A DNA stretch of 64,000 nt from contig CM068373.1 in NCBI GenBank assembly GCA_034769895.1, forward strand, positions 202,472,134 to 202,536,133, given 5' to 3'. Each line of letters opens with the position of its first letter. Positions within the stretch are counted from its first letter, which is position 1. Shown here in pieces: positions 10,541 to 21,922 of the stretch. The stretch comes from Magicicada septendecula. Lineage: Eukaryota; Arthropoda; Insecta; Hemiptera; Cicadidae. The position numbers were made by a program, and so were the translations under genes. Under the pieces are notes generated by a model. The model was not told where the DNA came from, made no database searches, and saw only the letters and a program-made list of their open reading frames with translations.

Positions 10541-11660
10541 GAATACTGTTAGCCAATTCATTTGTAATAGCTAAAATTGCCAAATTATTAAGCCTTTCTT
10601 GGTAGGTAGTGCTTCTCTGCCAAGTTTTCAGTGAATTCGCTATACTGCTCAAAGATTTTTCAAGAGACGAAACTGTAACTGGAATAGTACAGAAAAGCCT
10701 ATAGGCAAGACAGAAGTTCACAAATACAGTTTGAAGGTTTTTGGAGTAGGCTTAGTGGATTCTTTTCTGATTCAAACTCTGTTTTATAAATGTTCTTCAA
10801 GTGTAATATTTCTTCAAATAGATCCATTGCCAATTCCTTTTTAAACTTGATAATGAGAACTTTTACTTTCAATTCTAATTCATCATTTTCCATGTCCGTA
10901 AAGTTCAATACTGGTGGAAACAAGTCACGAATTGAACTAATTGCAGTGAATCGTGTTTTTATGTTGCCCATTACAAACTCTAATACTGGGTACATGACTG
11001 AGGTTTTAAATTTATTTTCTTGATCTTTGTTTACTGAAAAATCACTATTGGATTGATCTGTACTTTTTTTCCACCTTTTGGGAGATTCAGGAGGAACTTT
11101 TATTAGTTCTTTTGCAATTAAGTTTGGTTCTTCAATTATGCTGTCTGGGTTATCACGCAACAATTTCAATTCTGTCAGCAAATCTTCCACTAGAGTTATT
11201 TCAACGAGTGTGATTCCTTTGCTTTGAATAACATTTTTTTAGTCAATATATGAACACTTTGAACCAAAATGATGCCAACATTAAGCTCTTTGTGGAATTG
11301 AAATATTTCTTAAACCCTAATATGATGTTGTAGGCAGAGGGAGTTAGACTAGAAGACATCTCTTCTAAAGTATATCCAACAATTTAAGCACTCCTGGGTA
11401 GTGCTTAACTATCGGTTTGACAGCTTGGATCCTCTCACTTCATCTTGTTTCAGGGAAGCTCTGCAGTGATAAAGGAATGTGCTTTTTCAAAACTTCCCAA
11501 CATTTTTCTCTAGGGCTGCTAGAGAAAAATGAGTAAAGACTTGCAACATGCCCGAAAAATGTCATCACATCTGCATTGAGTTTTGCAGCATTAACACCCA
11601 CATGTTTCAAGGAATGCGCCCCACATGGTAAAAATATTATGGATTCGTTCTTTTCAAGAA
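10533..11660 (-). pseudogene. ZMYM1-like hAT transposase fragment, minus, unit 1
   Basis: Read on the minus strand from 11660: FLPCGAHSLKHVGVNAAKL, then DVMTFFGHVASLYSFFSSSP, then CWEVLKKHIPLSLQSFPETR followed by a stop where the family has W, then ERIQAVKPIVK. This is the RNase-H-like core of the TTF-zinc-finger/ZMYM1-type hAT transposases. The 163-codon open stretch follows at 10699-11190 (EDLLTELKLLRDN at its start, helical insertion domain), and then, in another frame, the dimerisation region at 10533-10721: RLFCTIPVTVSSLEKSLSSI, then STTYQERLNNLAILAI. The N-terminal zinc finger and first catalytic region are missing. The 163-codon stretch begins with a GTG valine and is open upstream, so it is not an independent gene. 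Confidence 0.8.
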
Positions 11661-11815
11661 TTCTACTTCCAATTTAGAACCCAGTACAATCTAACGTATA
11701 ACCAAACAAGTACATTAAAATCCTTTTTTCAACATAATGCAATAAAAAGCAATGTGCAGTTTCTGTTAACACGCAAATGATTAAGTATTAATAATGGGTT
11801 AGAGTGGAATTTAAT
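11661..11815 (-). repeat. Piece E, solo copy inside the hAT remnant
   Basis: A 150-base piece almost identical to the end of the satellite arrays (10385-10545) but without satellite. It lies between GAATTCT on one side and AATTTAATAATT on the other. It therefore flanks the hAT fragment on both sides in the same orientation. It may be a small mobile piece of its own or a solo end of the foldback element. Confidence 0.6.
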
Positions 11816-12360
11816 AATTACAAATTTTGTGGACTTGTGAAATTAGTAACACTATGTACTAATGTGTGATTATCAGTTGAATTTCTGAATTCCTTTGATT
11901 CATTAATAAATTTTACTAATTTGTTTCTTTATGTCTATTTAATGATTTCTTATTAGTTTTTAATCTCTGTGTTTTCATTATTCGTTTGTAAATTCTTGGA
12001 TTTTGTTGACCATGACATGTCCATTGATTAACTAATTATCATTAAAACACACAGAGGACTGATCTTCTTTTGCAAGAAGTATGTTTCAAGACCATTTGCA
12101 GGTCAGGCATTGTTCTGTCTGTTCACTTTCTGAAAGTGGTTGAGGAGCAAGGGCAAAGATGTCTCCATTAAAACACACACACTAGCACGCACACAATTCC
12201 TTTTTTCTTTATTTAATTTGAATTCTGTATTAGAACAAATGTTTTCAGAGTTTACAAGTTTTTTTTTTTAAATTTCTTTGATCAAACAATGTACAATGTT
12301 TGATTTGTTCTTGTATTCCATATTTCCAGCAGTTTTACATGATACATTCCTAGCACGAAT
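11816..12360. other. Repeat-unit spacer with CA run and X edge
   Basis: Corresponds inverted to about 23200-23760. Includes a short CA run near 12172-12202 and ends in the edge of X (CAGCAGTTTTACATGATACA). In other copies one frame reads NHFQKVTDRTMPDLQMVLKH (for example 48546-48809 plus), which I do not recognise. Confidence 0.5.
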
Positions 12361-12393
12361 AAGAATGTAATAATTCTTACATTCTTAAAACGA
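12361..12393. repeat. Junction hairpin between inverted hAT copies
   Basis: AAGAATGTAA at 12361-12370 and TTACATTCTT at 12377-12386 are perfect complements around a 6-base loop. To the left lies X edge in minus orientation; to the right, from 12394, the hAT fragment resumes in plus orientation, inverted relative to 11209. The hairpin therefore sits exactly at an orientation switch. It is duplicated at 16871-16896. Confidence 0.8.
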
Positions 12394-13070
12394 ACTCGTT
12401 GAAATAACTCTAGTGGAAGATTTGCTGACAGAATTGAAATTGTTGCGTGATAACCCAGACAGCATAATTGAAGAACCAAACTTAATTGCAAAAGAACTAA
12501 TAAAAGTTCCTCCTGAATCTCCCAAAAGGTGGAAAAAAAGTACAGATCAATCCAATAGTGATTTTTCAGTAAACAAAGATCAAGAAAATAAATTTAAAAC
12601 CTCAGTCATGTACCCAGTATTAGAGTTTGTAATGGGCAACATAAAAACACGATTCACTGCAATTAGTTCAATTCGTGACTTGTTTCCACCAGTATTGAAC
12701 TTTACGGACATGGAAAATGATGAATTAGAATTGAAAGTAAAAGTTCTCATTATCAAGTTTAAAAAGGAATTGGCAATGGATCTATTTGAAGAAATATTAC
12801 ACTTGAAGAACATTTATAAAACAGAGTTTGAATCAGAAAAGAATCCACTAAGCCTACTCCAAAAACCTTCAAACTGTATTTGTGAACTTCTGTCTTGCCT
12901 ATAGGCTTTTCTGTACTATTCCAGTTACAGTTTCGTCTCTTGAAAAATCTTTGAGCAGTATAGCGAATTCACTGAAAACTTGGCAGAGAAGCACTACCTA
13001 CCAAGAAAGGCTTAATAATTTGGCAATTTTAGCTATTACAAATGAATTGGCTAACAGTATTCCACTCTAA
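12394..13070 (+). pseudogene. ZMYM1-like hAT transposase fragment, plus, unit 1
   Basis: The inverted partner of 10533-11209, starting at ACTCGTTGAAATAACTC. Only the 163-codon stretch (12413-12904) and the dimerisation frame (12882-13070) are present; the catalytic core upstream is lost at the junction hairpin. The two frames overlap by 23 bases, showing a net frame change between SLLQKPS and RLFCTIPVTV. Confidence 0.8.
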
Positions 13071-13664
13071 CCCATTATTAATACTTAATCATTTGGGTGT
13101 TAACAGAAACTGCACATTGCTTTTTATTGCATTATGTTGAAAAAAGGATTTTAATGTACTTGTTTGGTTATAGGCCTACGTTAGATTGTACTGTGTTCTA
13201 AATTGGAAGTAGGTTTTAATTCCGGTACTTCGAATAAATACAGCCTTTTATCCATACAATAAATACAGCCTTTGAATGTACACTAAGTAAGGAAATGTTT
13301 GTTAAGTCTAATTAATTTTTAAAATCTAAAAGGTTAAGTTAGATAATTAAACGTTGACACACCCTCCCAAAATCGTCTCTGTACCGTAATTATGTGCGAT
13401 AAATGGAAACTAATTTTTGTACTTCCACTAAATACACCCTTTTAATAAAATATGTGCCAGTAAACCCCAATAAAATATACACCAATAACAAAGCCTACTA
13501 TCTAAGTTAGATAATTAAACGTAGACACAACCTCCAAAAATCGTCTGTGTACCGTAATTATGTGCAATAAATGGAAACTAATTTCTGTACTTCCAATAAA
13601 TACACCCTTTTAATAAAATATGTGCCAATACTCTGAATTCAAATTAAATAAAGAAAAAAGGAAT

Positions 13665-13690
<26 letters not shown>
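13071..13690 (+). repeat. Satellite units and GT run, plus
   Basis: Piece E followed by two foldback-type units and a GT run at about 13666-13690. It is the inverted counterpart of 9930-10540. Confidence 0.7.
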
Positions 13691-13695
<5 letters not shown>

Positions 13696-14402
13696 TGGTT
13701 GAGGCTGAAGATAGAAGTAGTTTCTGTAGAAATATTTCATTTATAAAACGATTTTAAATATAAATCTTAAAACATGGAAGTCATGTATAGTTCTCCACAC
13801 GGATATTTTCATTATTTGCATCAAATAGTATTATTGTTTAATACACGTTCTATCCAGATCAAATTATGTGTATACAGTTCTGGAAAAATTAGAAATACAT
13901 GATGATCTAAAGGAGTGATAGTTATTTGCAGACTGACAGGGTTATAAAATAATTCTGAAAGAATTGTTGCTTTTACAATACCATCCTTTATCAAGTGGCT
14001 ACTCAAATCTGCCAGCTTTTCACAGAAACTGAAGTTTGATTATTAGATCCATCATGCTGACCTACTGATGCTCCAAACATTTCAAGGATTCTCCTAGCCT
14101 TAAAAAACTAGACTGGCCTCATTGATTGACATGATTAATGTTAAATTTACTTTGGGATACTTCCAAACATAATACAGTTTAAAATAAACAAAAAAAATTG
14201 TATTTCTAATTTTTCCAGAACTGTATACACATAATTTGATCTGGATAGAACGTGTATTAAACAATAATACTATTTGATGCAAATAATGAAAATATCCGTG
14301 TGGAGAACTATACATGACTTCCATGTTTTAAGATTTATATTTAAAATCGTTTTAGAAATGAAATATTTCTACAGAAACTACTTCTATCTTCAGCCTCAAC
14401 CA

Positions 14403-14410
<8 letters not shown>
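13691..14410. repeat. Back-to-back module X (inverted junction)
   Basis: X runs plus from 13691 to about 13898 (ending CTGGAAAAATTAGAAATAC). It then switches to minus X starting at GATGATCTAAAGGAGTGATA and continues to 14410. The first part of plus X thus faces a full minus X. The arms of the resulting inverted repeat (12394-13899 and about 14200-15710) are nearly identical over 1.5 kb with a spacer of only about 300 bases. Confidence 0.8.

Positions 14411-14443
<33 letters not shown>
14407..14443. repeat. (CA)n microsatellite
   Basis: A CA run much longer here than at the same place in the first array (9929-9942), while the flanks are almost identical. The same site at 18920-18954 is again of different length. 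Confidence 0.9.
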
Positions 14444-14445
<2 letters not shown>

Positions 14446-15050
14446 TCCTTTTTTCTTTATTTAATTTGAATTCAGAGTATTGGCACATATTTTATTAAAA
14501 GGGTGTATTTATTGGAAGTACAGAAATTAGTTTCCATTTATTGCACATAATTACGGTACACAGACGATTTTTGGAGGTTGTGTCTACGTTTAATTATCTA
14601 ACTTAGATAGTAGGCTTTGTTATTGGTGCATATTTTATTGGGGTTTACTGGCACATATTTTATTAAAAGGGTGTATTTATTGGAAGTACAGAAATTAGTT
14701 TCCATTTATCGCACATAATTACGGTACAGAGACGATTTTGGGAGGGTGTGTCAACGTTTAATTATCTAACTTAACCTTTTAGATTTTTAAAATTAATTAG
14801 ACTTAACAAACATTTCCTTACTTAGTGTACATTCAAAGGCTGTATTTATTGTATGGATAAAAGGTTGTATTTATTCGAAGTACCGGAATTAAAACCTACT
14901 TCCAATTTAGAACACAGTACAATCTAACGTAGGCCTATAACCAAACAAGTACATTAAAATCCTTTTTTCAACATAATGCAATAAAAAGCAATGTGCAGTT
15001 TCTGTTAACACCCAAATGATTAAGTATTAATAATGGGTTAGAGTAGAATA
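14444..15050 (-). repeat. Satellite units, minus, unit 2
   Basis: Second tandem copy of 9943-10540. Small differences: GGTGTATTTATTGG where unit 1 has GGTGTATTTAGTGG, and AAAGGTTGTATTTATTCG where unit 1 has AAAGGCTGTATTTATTCG. Confidence 0.7.
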
Positions 15051-16171
15051 CTGTTAGCCAATTCATTTGTAATAGCTAAAATTGCCAAATTATTAAGCCT
15101 TTCTTGGTAGGTAGTGCTTCTCTGCCAAGTTTTCAGTGAATTCGCTATACTGCTCAAAGATTTTTCAAGAGACGAAACTGTAACTGGAATAGTACAGAAA
15201 AGCCTATAGGCAAGACAGAAGTTCACAAATACAGTTTGAAGGTTTTTGGAGTAGGCTTAGTGGATTCTTTTCTGATTCAAACTCTGTTTTATAAATGTTC
15301 TTCAAGTGTAATATTTCTTCAAATAGATCCATTGCCAATTCCTTTTTAAACTTGATAATGAGAACTTTTACTTTCAATTCTAATTCATCATTTTCCATGT
15401 CCGTAAAGTTCAATACTGGTGGAAACAAGTCACGAATTGAACTAATTGCAGTGAATCGTGTTTTTATGTTGCCCATTACAAACTCTAATACTGGGTACAT
15501 GACTGAGGTTTTAAATTTATTTTCTTGATCTTTGTTTACTGAAAAATCACTATTGGATTGATCTGTACTTTTTTTCCACCTTTTGGGAGATTCAGGAGGA
15601 ACTTTTATTAGTTCTTTTGCAATTAAGTTTGGTTCTTCAATTATGCTGTCTGGGTTATCACGCAACAATTTCAATTCTGTCAGCAAATCTTCCACTAGAG
15701 TTATTTCAACGAGTGTGATTCCTTTGCTTTGAATAACAACATTTTTTTAGTCAATATATGAAAGCACTTTGAACCAAAATGATGCCAACATTAAGCTCTT
15801 TGTGGAATTGAAATATTTCTTAAACCCTAATATGATGTTGTAGGCAGAGGGAGTTAGACTAGAAGACATCTCTTCTAAAGTATATCCAACAATTTAAGTA
15901 CTCCTGGGTAGTGCTTAACTATCGGTTTGACAGCTTGGATCCTCTCACTTCATCTTGTTTCAGGGAAGGTCTGCAGTGATAAAGGAATGTGCTTTTTCAA
16001 AACTTCCCAACATTTTTCTCTAGGGCTGCTAGAGAAAAATGAGTAAAGACTTGCAACATGCCCGAAAAATGTCATCACATCTGCATTGAGTTTTGCAGCA
16101 TTAACACCCACATGTTTCAAGGAATGCGCCCCACATGGTAAAAATATTATGGATTCGTTCTTTTCAAGAAT
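15038..16171 (-). pseudogene. ZMYM1-like hAT transposase fragment, minus, unit 2
   Basis: 163-codon stretch at 15204-15695, dimerisation frame at 15038-15226 ending NELANSILL, because the flank reads GAGTAGAAT and not GAGTGGAAT. This base also marks the copies at 19550 and 33656 and groups them together. Catalytic-core remnant at about 15720-16171. Piece E follows at 16172-16325. Confidence 0.8.
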
Positions 16172-16325
16172 TCTACTTCCAATTTAGAACCCAGTACAAT
16201 CTAACGTATAACCAAACAAGTACATTAAAATCCTTTTTTCAACATAATGCAATAAAAAGCAATGTGCAGTTTCTGTTAACACGCAAATGATTAAGTATTA
16301 ATAATGGGTTAGAGTGGAATTTAAT

Positions 16326-16922
16326 AATTACAAATTTTGTGGACTTGTGAAATTAGTAACACTATGTACTAATGTGTGATTATCAGTTGAATTTCTGAAT
16401 TCCTTTGATTCATTAATAAATTTTACTAATTTGTTTCTTTATGTCTATTTAATGATTTCTTATTAGTTTTTAATCTCTGTGTTTTCATTATTCGTTTGTA
16501 AATTCTTGGATTTTGTTGACCATGACATGTCCATTGATTAACTAATTATCATTAAAACACACAGAGGACTGATCTTCTTTTGCAAGAAGTATGTTTCAAG
16601 ACCATTTGCAGGTCAGGCATTGTTCTGTCTGTTCACTTTCTGAAAGTGGTTGAGGAGCAAGGGCAAAGATGTCTCCATTAAAACACACACACTAGCACGC
16701 ACACAATTCCTTTTTTCTTTATTTAATTTGAATTCTGTATTAGAACAAATGTTTTCAGAGTTTACAAGTTTTTTTTTTTAAATTTCTTTGATCAAACAAT
16801 GTACAATGTTTGATTTGTTCTTGTATTCCATATTTCCAGCAGTTTTACATGATACATTCCTAGCACGAATAAGAATGTAATAATTCTTACATTCTTAAAA
16901 CGAACTCGTTGAAATAACTCTA
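16326..16922. other. Repeat-unit spacer and second junction hairpin
   Basis: Tandem copy of 11816-12412. The junction hairpin is at 16871-16896 and the orientation switch follows at about 16904. Confidence 0.7.
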
Positions 16923-17580
16923 GTGGAAGATTTGCTGACAGAATTGAAATTGTTGCGTGATAACCCAGACAGCATAATTGAAGAACCAAACTTAATTGCA
17001 AAAGAACTAATAAAAGTTCCTCCTGAATCTCCCAAAAGGTGGAAAAAAAGTACAGATCAATCCAATAGTGATTTTTCAGTAAACAAAGATCAAGAAAATA
17101 AATTTAAAACCTCAGTCATGTACCCAGTATTAGAGTTTGTAATGGGCAACATAAAAACACGATTCACTGCAATTAGTTCAATTCGTGACTTGTTTCCACC
17201 AGTATTGAACTTTACGGACATGGAAAATGATGAATTAGAATTGAAAGTAAAAGTTCTCATTATCAAGTTTAAAAAGGAATTGGCAATGGATCTATTTGAA
17301 GAAATATTACACTTGAAGAACATTTATAAAACAGAGTTTGAATCAGAAAAGAATCCACTAAGCCTACTCCAAAAACCTTCAAACTGTATTTGTGAACTTC
17401 TGTCTTGCCTATAGGCTTTTCTGTACTATTCCAGTTACAGTTTCGTCTCTTGAAAAATCTTTGAGCAGTATAGCGAATTCACTGAAAACTTGGCAGAGAA
17501 GCACTACCTACCAAGAAAGGCTTAATAATTTGGCAATTTTAGCTATTACAAATGAATTGGCTAACAGTATTCCACTCTAA
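16923..17580 (+). pseudogene. ZMYM1-like hAT transposase fragment, plus, unit 2
   Basis: 163-codon stretch at 16923-17414 and dimerisation frame at 17392-17580. Identical over both frames to the copy at 12413-13070, offset by 4510 bases. Confidence 0.8.
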
Positions 17581-18174
17581 CCCATTATTAATACTTAATC
17601 ATTTGGGTGTTAACAGAAACTGCACATTGCTTTTTATTGCATTATGTTGAAAAAAGGATTTTAATGTACTTGTTTGGTTATAGGCCTACGTTAGATTGTA
17701 CTGTGTTCTAAATTGGAAGTAGGTTTTAATTCCGGTACTTCGAATAAATACAGCCTTTTATCCATACAATAAATACAGCCTTTGAATGTACACTAAGTAA
17801 GGAAATGTTTGTTAAGTCTAATTAATTTTTAAAATCTAAAAGGTTAAGTTAGATAATTAAACGTTGACACACCCTCCCAAAATCGTCTCTGTACCGTAAT
17901 TATGTGCGATAAATGGAAACTAATTTTTGTACTTCCACTAAATACACCCTTTTAATAAAATATGTGCCAGTAAACCCCAATAAAATATACACCAATAACA
18001 AAGCCTACTATCTAAGTTAGATAATTAAACGTAGACACAACCTCCAAAAATCGTCTGTGTACCGTAATTATGTGCAATAAATGGAAACTAATTTCTGTAC
18101 TTCCAATAAATACACCCTTTTAATAAAATATGTGCCAATACTCTGAATTCAAATTAAATAAAGAAAAAAGGAAT

Positions 18175-18204
<30 letters not shown>
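17581..18204 (+). repeat. Satellite units and GT run, plus, unit 2
   Basis: Tandem copy of 13071-13690 with a GT run of slightly different length near 18176-18201. Confidence 0.7.
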
Positions 18205-18207
<3 letters not shown>

Positions 18208-18914
18208 TGGTTGAGGCTGAAGATAGAAGTAGTTTCTGTAGAAATATTTCATTTATAAAACGATTTTAAATATAAATCTTAAAACATGGAAGTCATGTAT
18301 AGTTCTCCACACGGATATTTTCATTATTTGCATCAAATAGTATTATTGTTTAATACACGTTCTATCCAGATCAAATTATGTGTATACAGTTCTGGAAAAA
18401 TTAGAAATACATGATGATCTAAAGGAGTGATAGTTATTTGCAGACTGACAGGGTTATAAAATAATTCTGAAAGAATTGTTGCTTTTACAATACCATCCTT
18501 TATCAAGTGGCTACTCAAATCTGCCAGCTTTTCACAGAAACTGAAGTTTGATTATTAGATCCATCATGCTGACCTACTGATGCTCCAAACATTTCAAGGA
18601 TTCTCCTAGCCTTAAAAAACTAGACTGGCCTCATTGATTGACATGATTAATGTTAAATTTACTTTGGGATACTTCCAAACATAATACAGTTTAAAATAAA
18701 CAAAAAAAATTGTATTTCTAATTTTTCCAGAACTGTATACACATAATTTGATCTGGATAGAACGTGTATTAAACAATAATACTATTTGATGCAAATAATG
18801 AAAATATCCGTGTGGAGAACTATACATGACTTCCATGTTTTAAGATTTATATTTAAAATCGTTTTAGAAATGAAATATTTCTACAGAAACTACTTCTATC
18901 TTCAGCCTCAACCA

Positions 18915-18923
<9 letters not shown>
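18205..18923. repeat. Back-to-back module X, unit 2
   Basis: Plus X to about 18410, then full minus X, as in 13691-14410. The right edge, at CCTCAACCACAGAA, is also the left boundary of the 14.1-kb duplication. Confidence 0.8.
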
Positions 18924-18955
<32 letters not shown>

Positions 18956-18957
<2 letters not shown>

Positions 18958-19555
18958 TCCTTTTTTCTTTATTTAATTTGAATTCAGAGTATTGGCACAT
19001 ATTTTATTAAAAGGGTGTATTTATTGGAAGTACAGAAATTAGTTTCCATTTATTGCACATAATTACGGTACACAGACGATTTTTGGAGGTTGTGTCTACG
19101 TTTAATTATCTAACTTAGATAGTAGGCTTTGTTATTGGTGCATATTTTATTGGGGTTTACTGGCACATATTTTATTAAAAGGGTGTATTTATTGGAAGTA
19201 CAGAAATTAGTTTCCATTTATCGCACATAATTACGGTACAGAGACGATTTTGGGAGGGTGTGTCAACGTTTAATTATCTAACTTAACCTTTTAGATTTTT
19301 AAAATTAATTAGACTTAACAAACATTTCCTTACTTAGTGTACATTCAAAGGCTGTATTTATTGTATGGATAAAAGGTTGTATTTATTCGAAGTACCGGAA
19401 TTAAAACCTACTTCCAATTTAGAACACAGTACAATCTAACGTAGGCCTATAACCAAACAAGTACATTAAAATCCTTTTTTCAACATAATGCAATAAAAAG
19501 CAATGTGCAGTTTCTGTTAACACCCAAATGATTAAGTATTAATAATGGGTTAGAG
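18956..19555 (-). repeat. Satellite units, minus, third partial unit
   Basis: Continues the 4.51-kb series after the CA run at 18920-18954. Ends with piece E beside the hAT fragment. Confidence 0.7.
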
Positions 19556-20685
19556 TAGAATACTGTTAGCCAATTCATTTGTAATAGCTAAAATTGCCAA
19601 ATTATTAAGCCTTTCTTGGTAGGTAGTGCTTCTCTGCCAAGTTTTCAGTGAATTCGCTATACTGCTCAAAGATTTTTCAAGAGACGAAACTGTAACTGGA
19701 ATAGTACAGAAAAGCCTATAGGCAAGACAGAAGTTCACAAATACAGTTTGAAGGTTTTTGGAGTAGGCTTAGTGGATTCTTTTCTGATTCAAACTCTGTT
19801 TTATAAATGTTCTTCAAGTGTAATATTTCTTCAAATAGATCCATTGCCAATTCCTTTTTAAACTTGATAATGAGAACTTTTACTTTCAATTCTAATTCAT
19901 CATTTTCCATGTCCGTAAAGTTCAATACTGGTGGAAACAAGTCACGAATTGAACTAATTGCAGTGAATCGTGTTTTTATGTTGCCCATTACAAACTCTAA
20001 TACTGGGTACATGACTGAGGTTTTAAATTTATTTTCTTGATCTTTGTTTACTGAAAAATCACTATTGGATTGATCTGTACTTTTTTTCCACCTTTTGGGA
20101 GATTCAGGAGGAACTTTTATTAGTTCTTTTGCAATTAAGTTTGGTTCTTCAATTATGCTGTCTGGGTTATCACGCAACAATTTCAATTCTGTCAGCAAAT
20201 CTTCCACTAGAGTTATTTCAACGAGTGTGATTCCTTTGCTTTGAATAACAACATTTTTTTAGTCAATATATGAAAGCACTTTGAACCAAAATGATGCCAA
20301 CATTAAGCTCTTTGTGGAATTGAAATATTTCTTAAACCCTAATATGATGTTGTAGGCAGAGGGAGTTAGACTAGAAGACATCTCTTCTAAAGTATATCCA
20401 ACAATTTAAGTACTCCTGGGTAGTGCTTAACTATCGGTTTGACAGCTTGGATCCTCTCACTTCATCTTGTTTCAGGGAAGCTCTGCAGTGATAAAGGAAT
20501 GTGCTTTTTCAAAACTTCCCAACATTTTTCTCTAGGGCTGCTAGAGAAAAATGAGTAAAGACTTGCAACATGCCCAAAAAATGTCATCACATCTGCATTG
20601 AGTTTTGCAGCATTAACACCCACATGTTTCAAGGAATGTGCCCCACATGGTAAAAATATTATGGATTCGTTCTTTTCAAGAATTC
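19550..20685 (-). pseudogene. ZMYM1-like hAT transposase fragment, minus, unit 3
   Basis: 163-codon stretch at 19716-20207, dimerisation frame at 19550-19738 and core remnant up to 20685. The core reads CCCAAAAAATG near 20574 and GGAATGTGCCCC near 20634, changes shared only with the copy at 33656-34795, which supports their descent through the 14.1-kb duplication. Confidence 0.8.
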
Positions 20686-21359
20686 TACTTCCAATTTAGA
20701 ACTCAGTACAATCTAACGTATAACCAAACAAGTACATTAAAATCCTTTTTTCAACATAATGCAATAAAAAGCAATGTGCAGTTTCTGTTAACACGCAAAT
20801 GATTAAGTATTAATAATGGGTTAGAGTGGAATTTAATAATTACAAATTTTGTGGACTTGTGAAATTAGTAACACTATGTACTAATGTGTGATTACCAGTT
20901 GAATTTCTGAATTCCTTTGATTCATTAATAAATTTTACTAATTTGTTTCTTTATGTCTATTTAATGATTTCTTATTAGTTTTTAATCTTTGTGTTTTCAT
21001 TATTCATTTGTAAATTCTTGGATTTTGTTGTCCATGACATGTCCATTGATTAACTAATTATCATTAAAACACACAGAGGACTGCTCTTCTTTTGCAAGAT
21101 CACAAGTATGTTTCAAGACCATTTGCAGGTCAGGCATTGTTCTGTCTGTTCACTTTCTGAAAGTGGTTGAGGAGCAAGGGGGAAGATGTCTCCATTAAAA
21201 CACACACACACACACACACTAGCACGCACACAATTCCTTTTTTTCTTTATTTAATTTGAATTCTATATTAGAACAATTGTTTTCAGAGTTTTACAAGTTT
21301 TTTTTTTAATTTCTTGGATCAAACAATGTACAATGTTTGATTTGTTATTGTATTCCATA
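20686..21359. other. Piece E and repeat-unit spacer
   Basis: E at about 20686-20830, then spacer with a CA run at about 21198-21220. At 21019-21043 there are 25 bases identical to the Charlie-like hAT at 27847-27871 (around GACATGTCATGG). Confidence 0.6.
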
Positions 21360-21922
21360 CTTCCAGCAGTTTTACATGATACATTCCTAACACGAATAAG
21401 AAAAGTTTAAATCTGCTGATGATCTAAAGGAGTCATAGTTATTTGCAGACTGACAGGGTTATAAAATAATTCTGAAGAATTGTTGCTTTTACAATACCAT
21501 CCTTTATCAAGTGACTACTCAAATCTGCCAGTTTTTTCACAGAAACTGAAGTTTGATGATTAGATCCATCATGATGACCTAGTGATGCTCCAAACATTTC
21601 AAGGATTCTCCTAGCCTTAAAAAACTGGACTGGCCTCATTTATTGACATGATTAATGTTAAATTTACTTTGGGATACTTCCAAACATAATACAGTTTAAA
21701 ATAAACAAAAAAAATTGTATTTCTAATTTTTCCAGAACTGTATACACATAATTTGATCTGGATAGAACGTGTATTAAATAATACTATTTGATGCAAATAA
21801 TTAAAATATCGGTGTGGAGAACCATACATGACTTCCATGTTTTAAGATTTATATTTAAAATCGTTTTAGAAATGAAATATTTCTACAGAAACTACTTCTA
21901 TCTTCAGCCTCAACCACAGAAT
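21360..21922 (-). repeat. Module X, minus
   Basis: Full X. Its best frame (21439-21639) reads FFKARRILEMFGASLGHHDG, then VKKLADLSSHLIKDGIVKAT. This frame is conserved in the four X copies that adjoin the orphan-ORF block (also 32560, 35544, 46707, 57845), where it looks protein-like, but I recognise no family. The neighbouring frame (21617-21838) is the EVMYGSPHRYFNYLHQIVLF version. Confidence 0.7.

Larger units (their letters stand above)
9930..18955. repeat. Tandem duplication, 4.51-kb unit containing palindromes
   Basis: Landmarks repeat at constant offset: hAT minus 10699/15204/19716, hAT plus 12413/16923, X minus 14100/18612 (offsets 4505-4512). Each unit holds hAT minus, spacer, hairpin, hAT plus, satellite and back-to-back X. 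A third partial unit runs to about 21350, where it lacks the hairpin junction and passes normally into X. The difference between units is a handful of substitutions and microsatellite length. Confidence 0.85.

Noticed and set aside
10790-11023. 77-codon frames antisense to the hAT stretch (MFFKCNISS...), twelve copies
   Set aside because: Exact shadows of the transposase reading frame on the other strand.
14407-14443. CA run as telomeric repeat
   Set aside because: Dinucleotide microsatellite of varying length; no TTAGG-type repeats anywhere in the window.
14274-14498. 74-codon frame containing a Thr-His repeat
   Set aside because: The repeat is the translated CA microsatellite; its length follows microsatellite length between copies.
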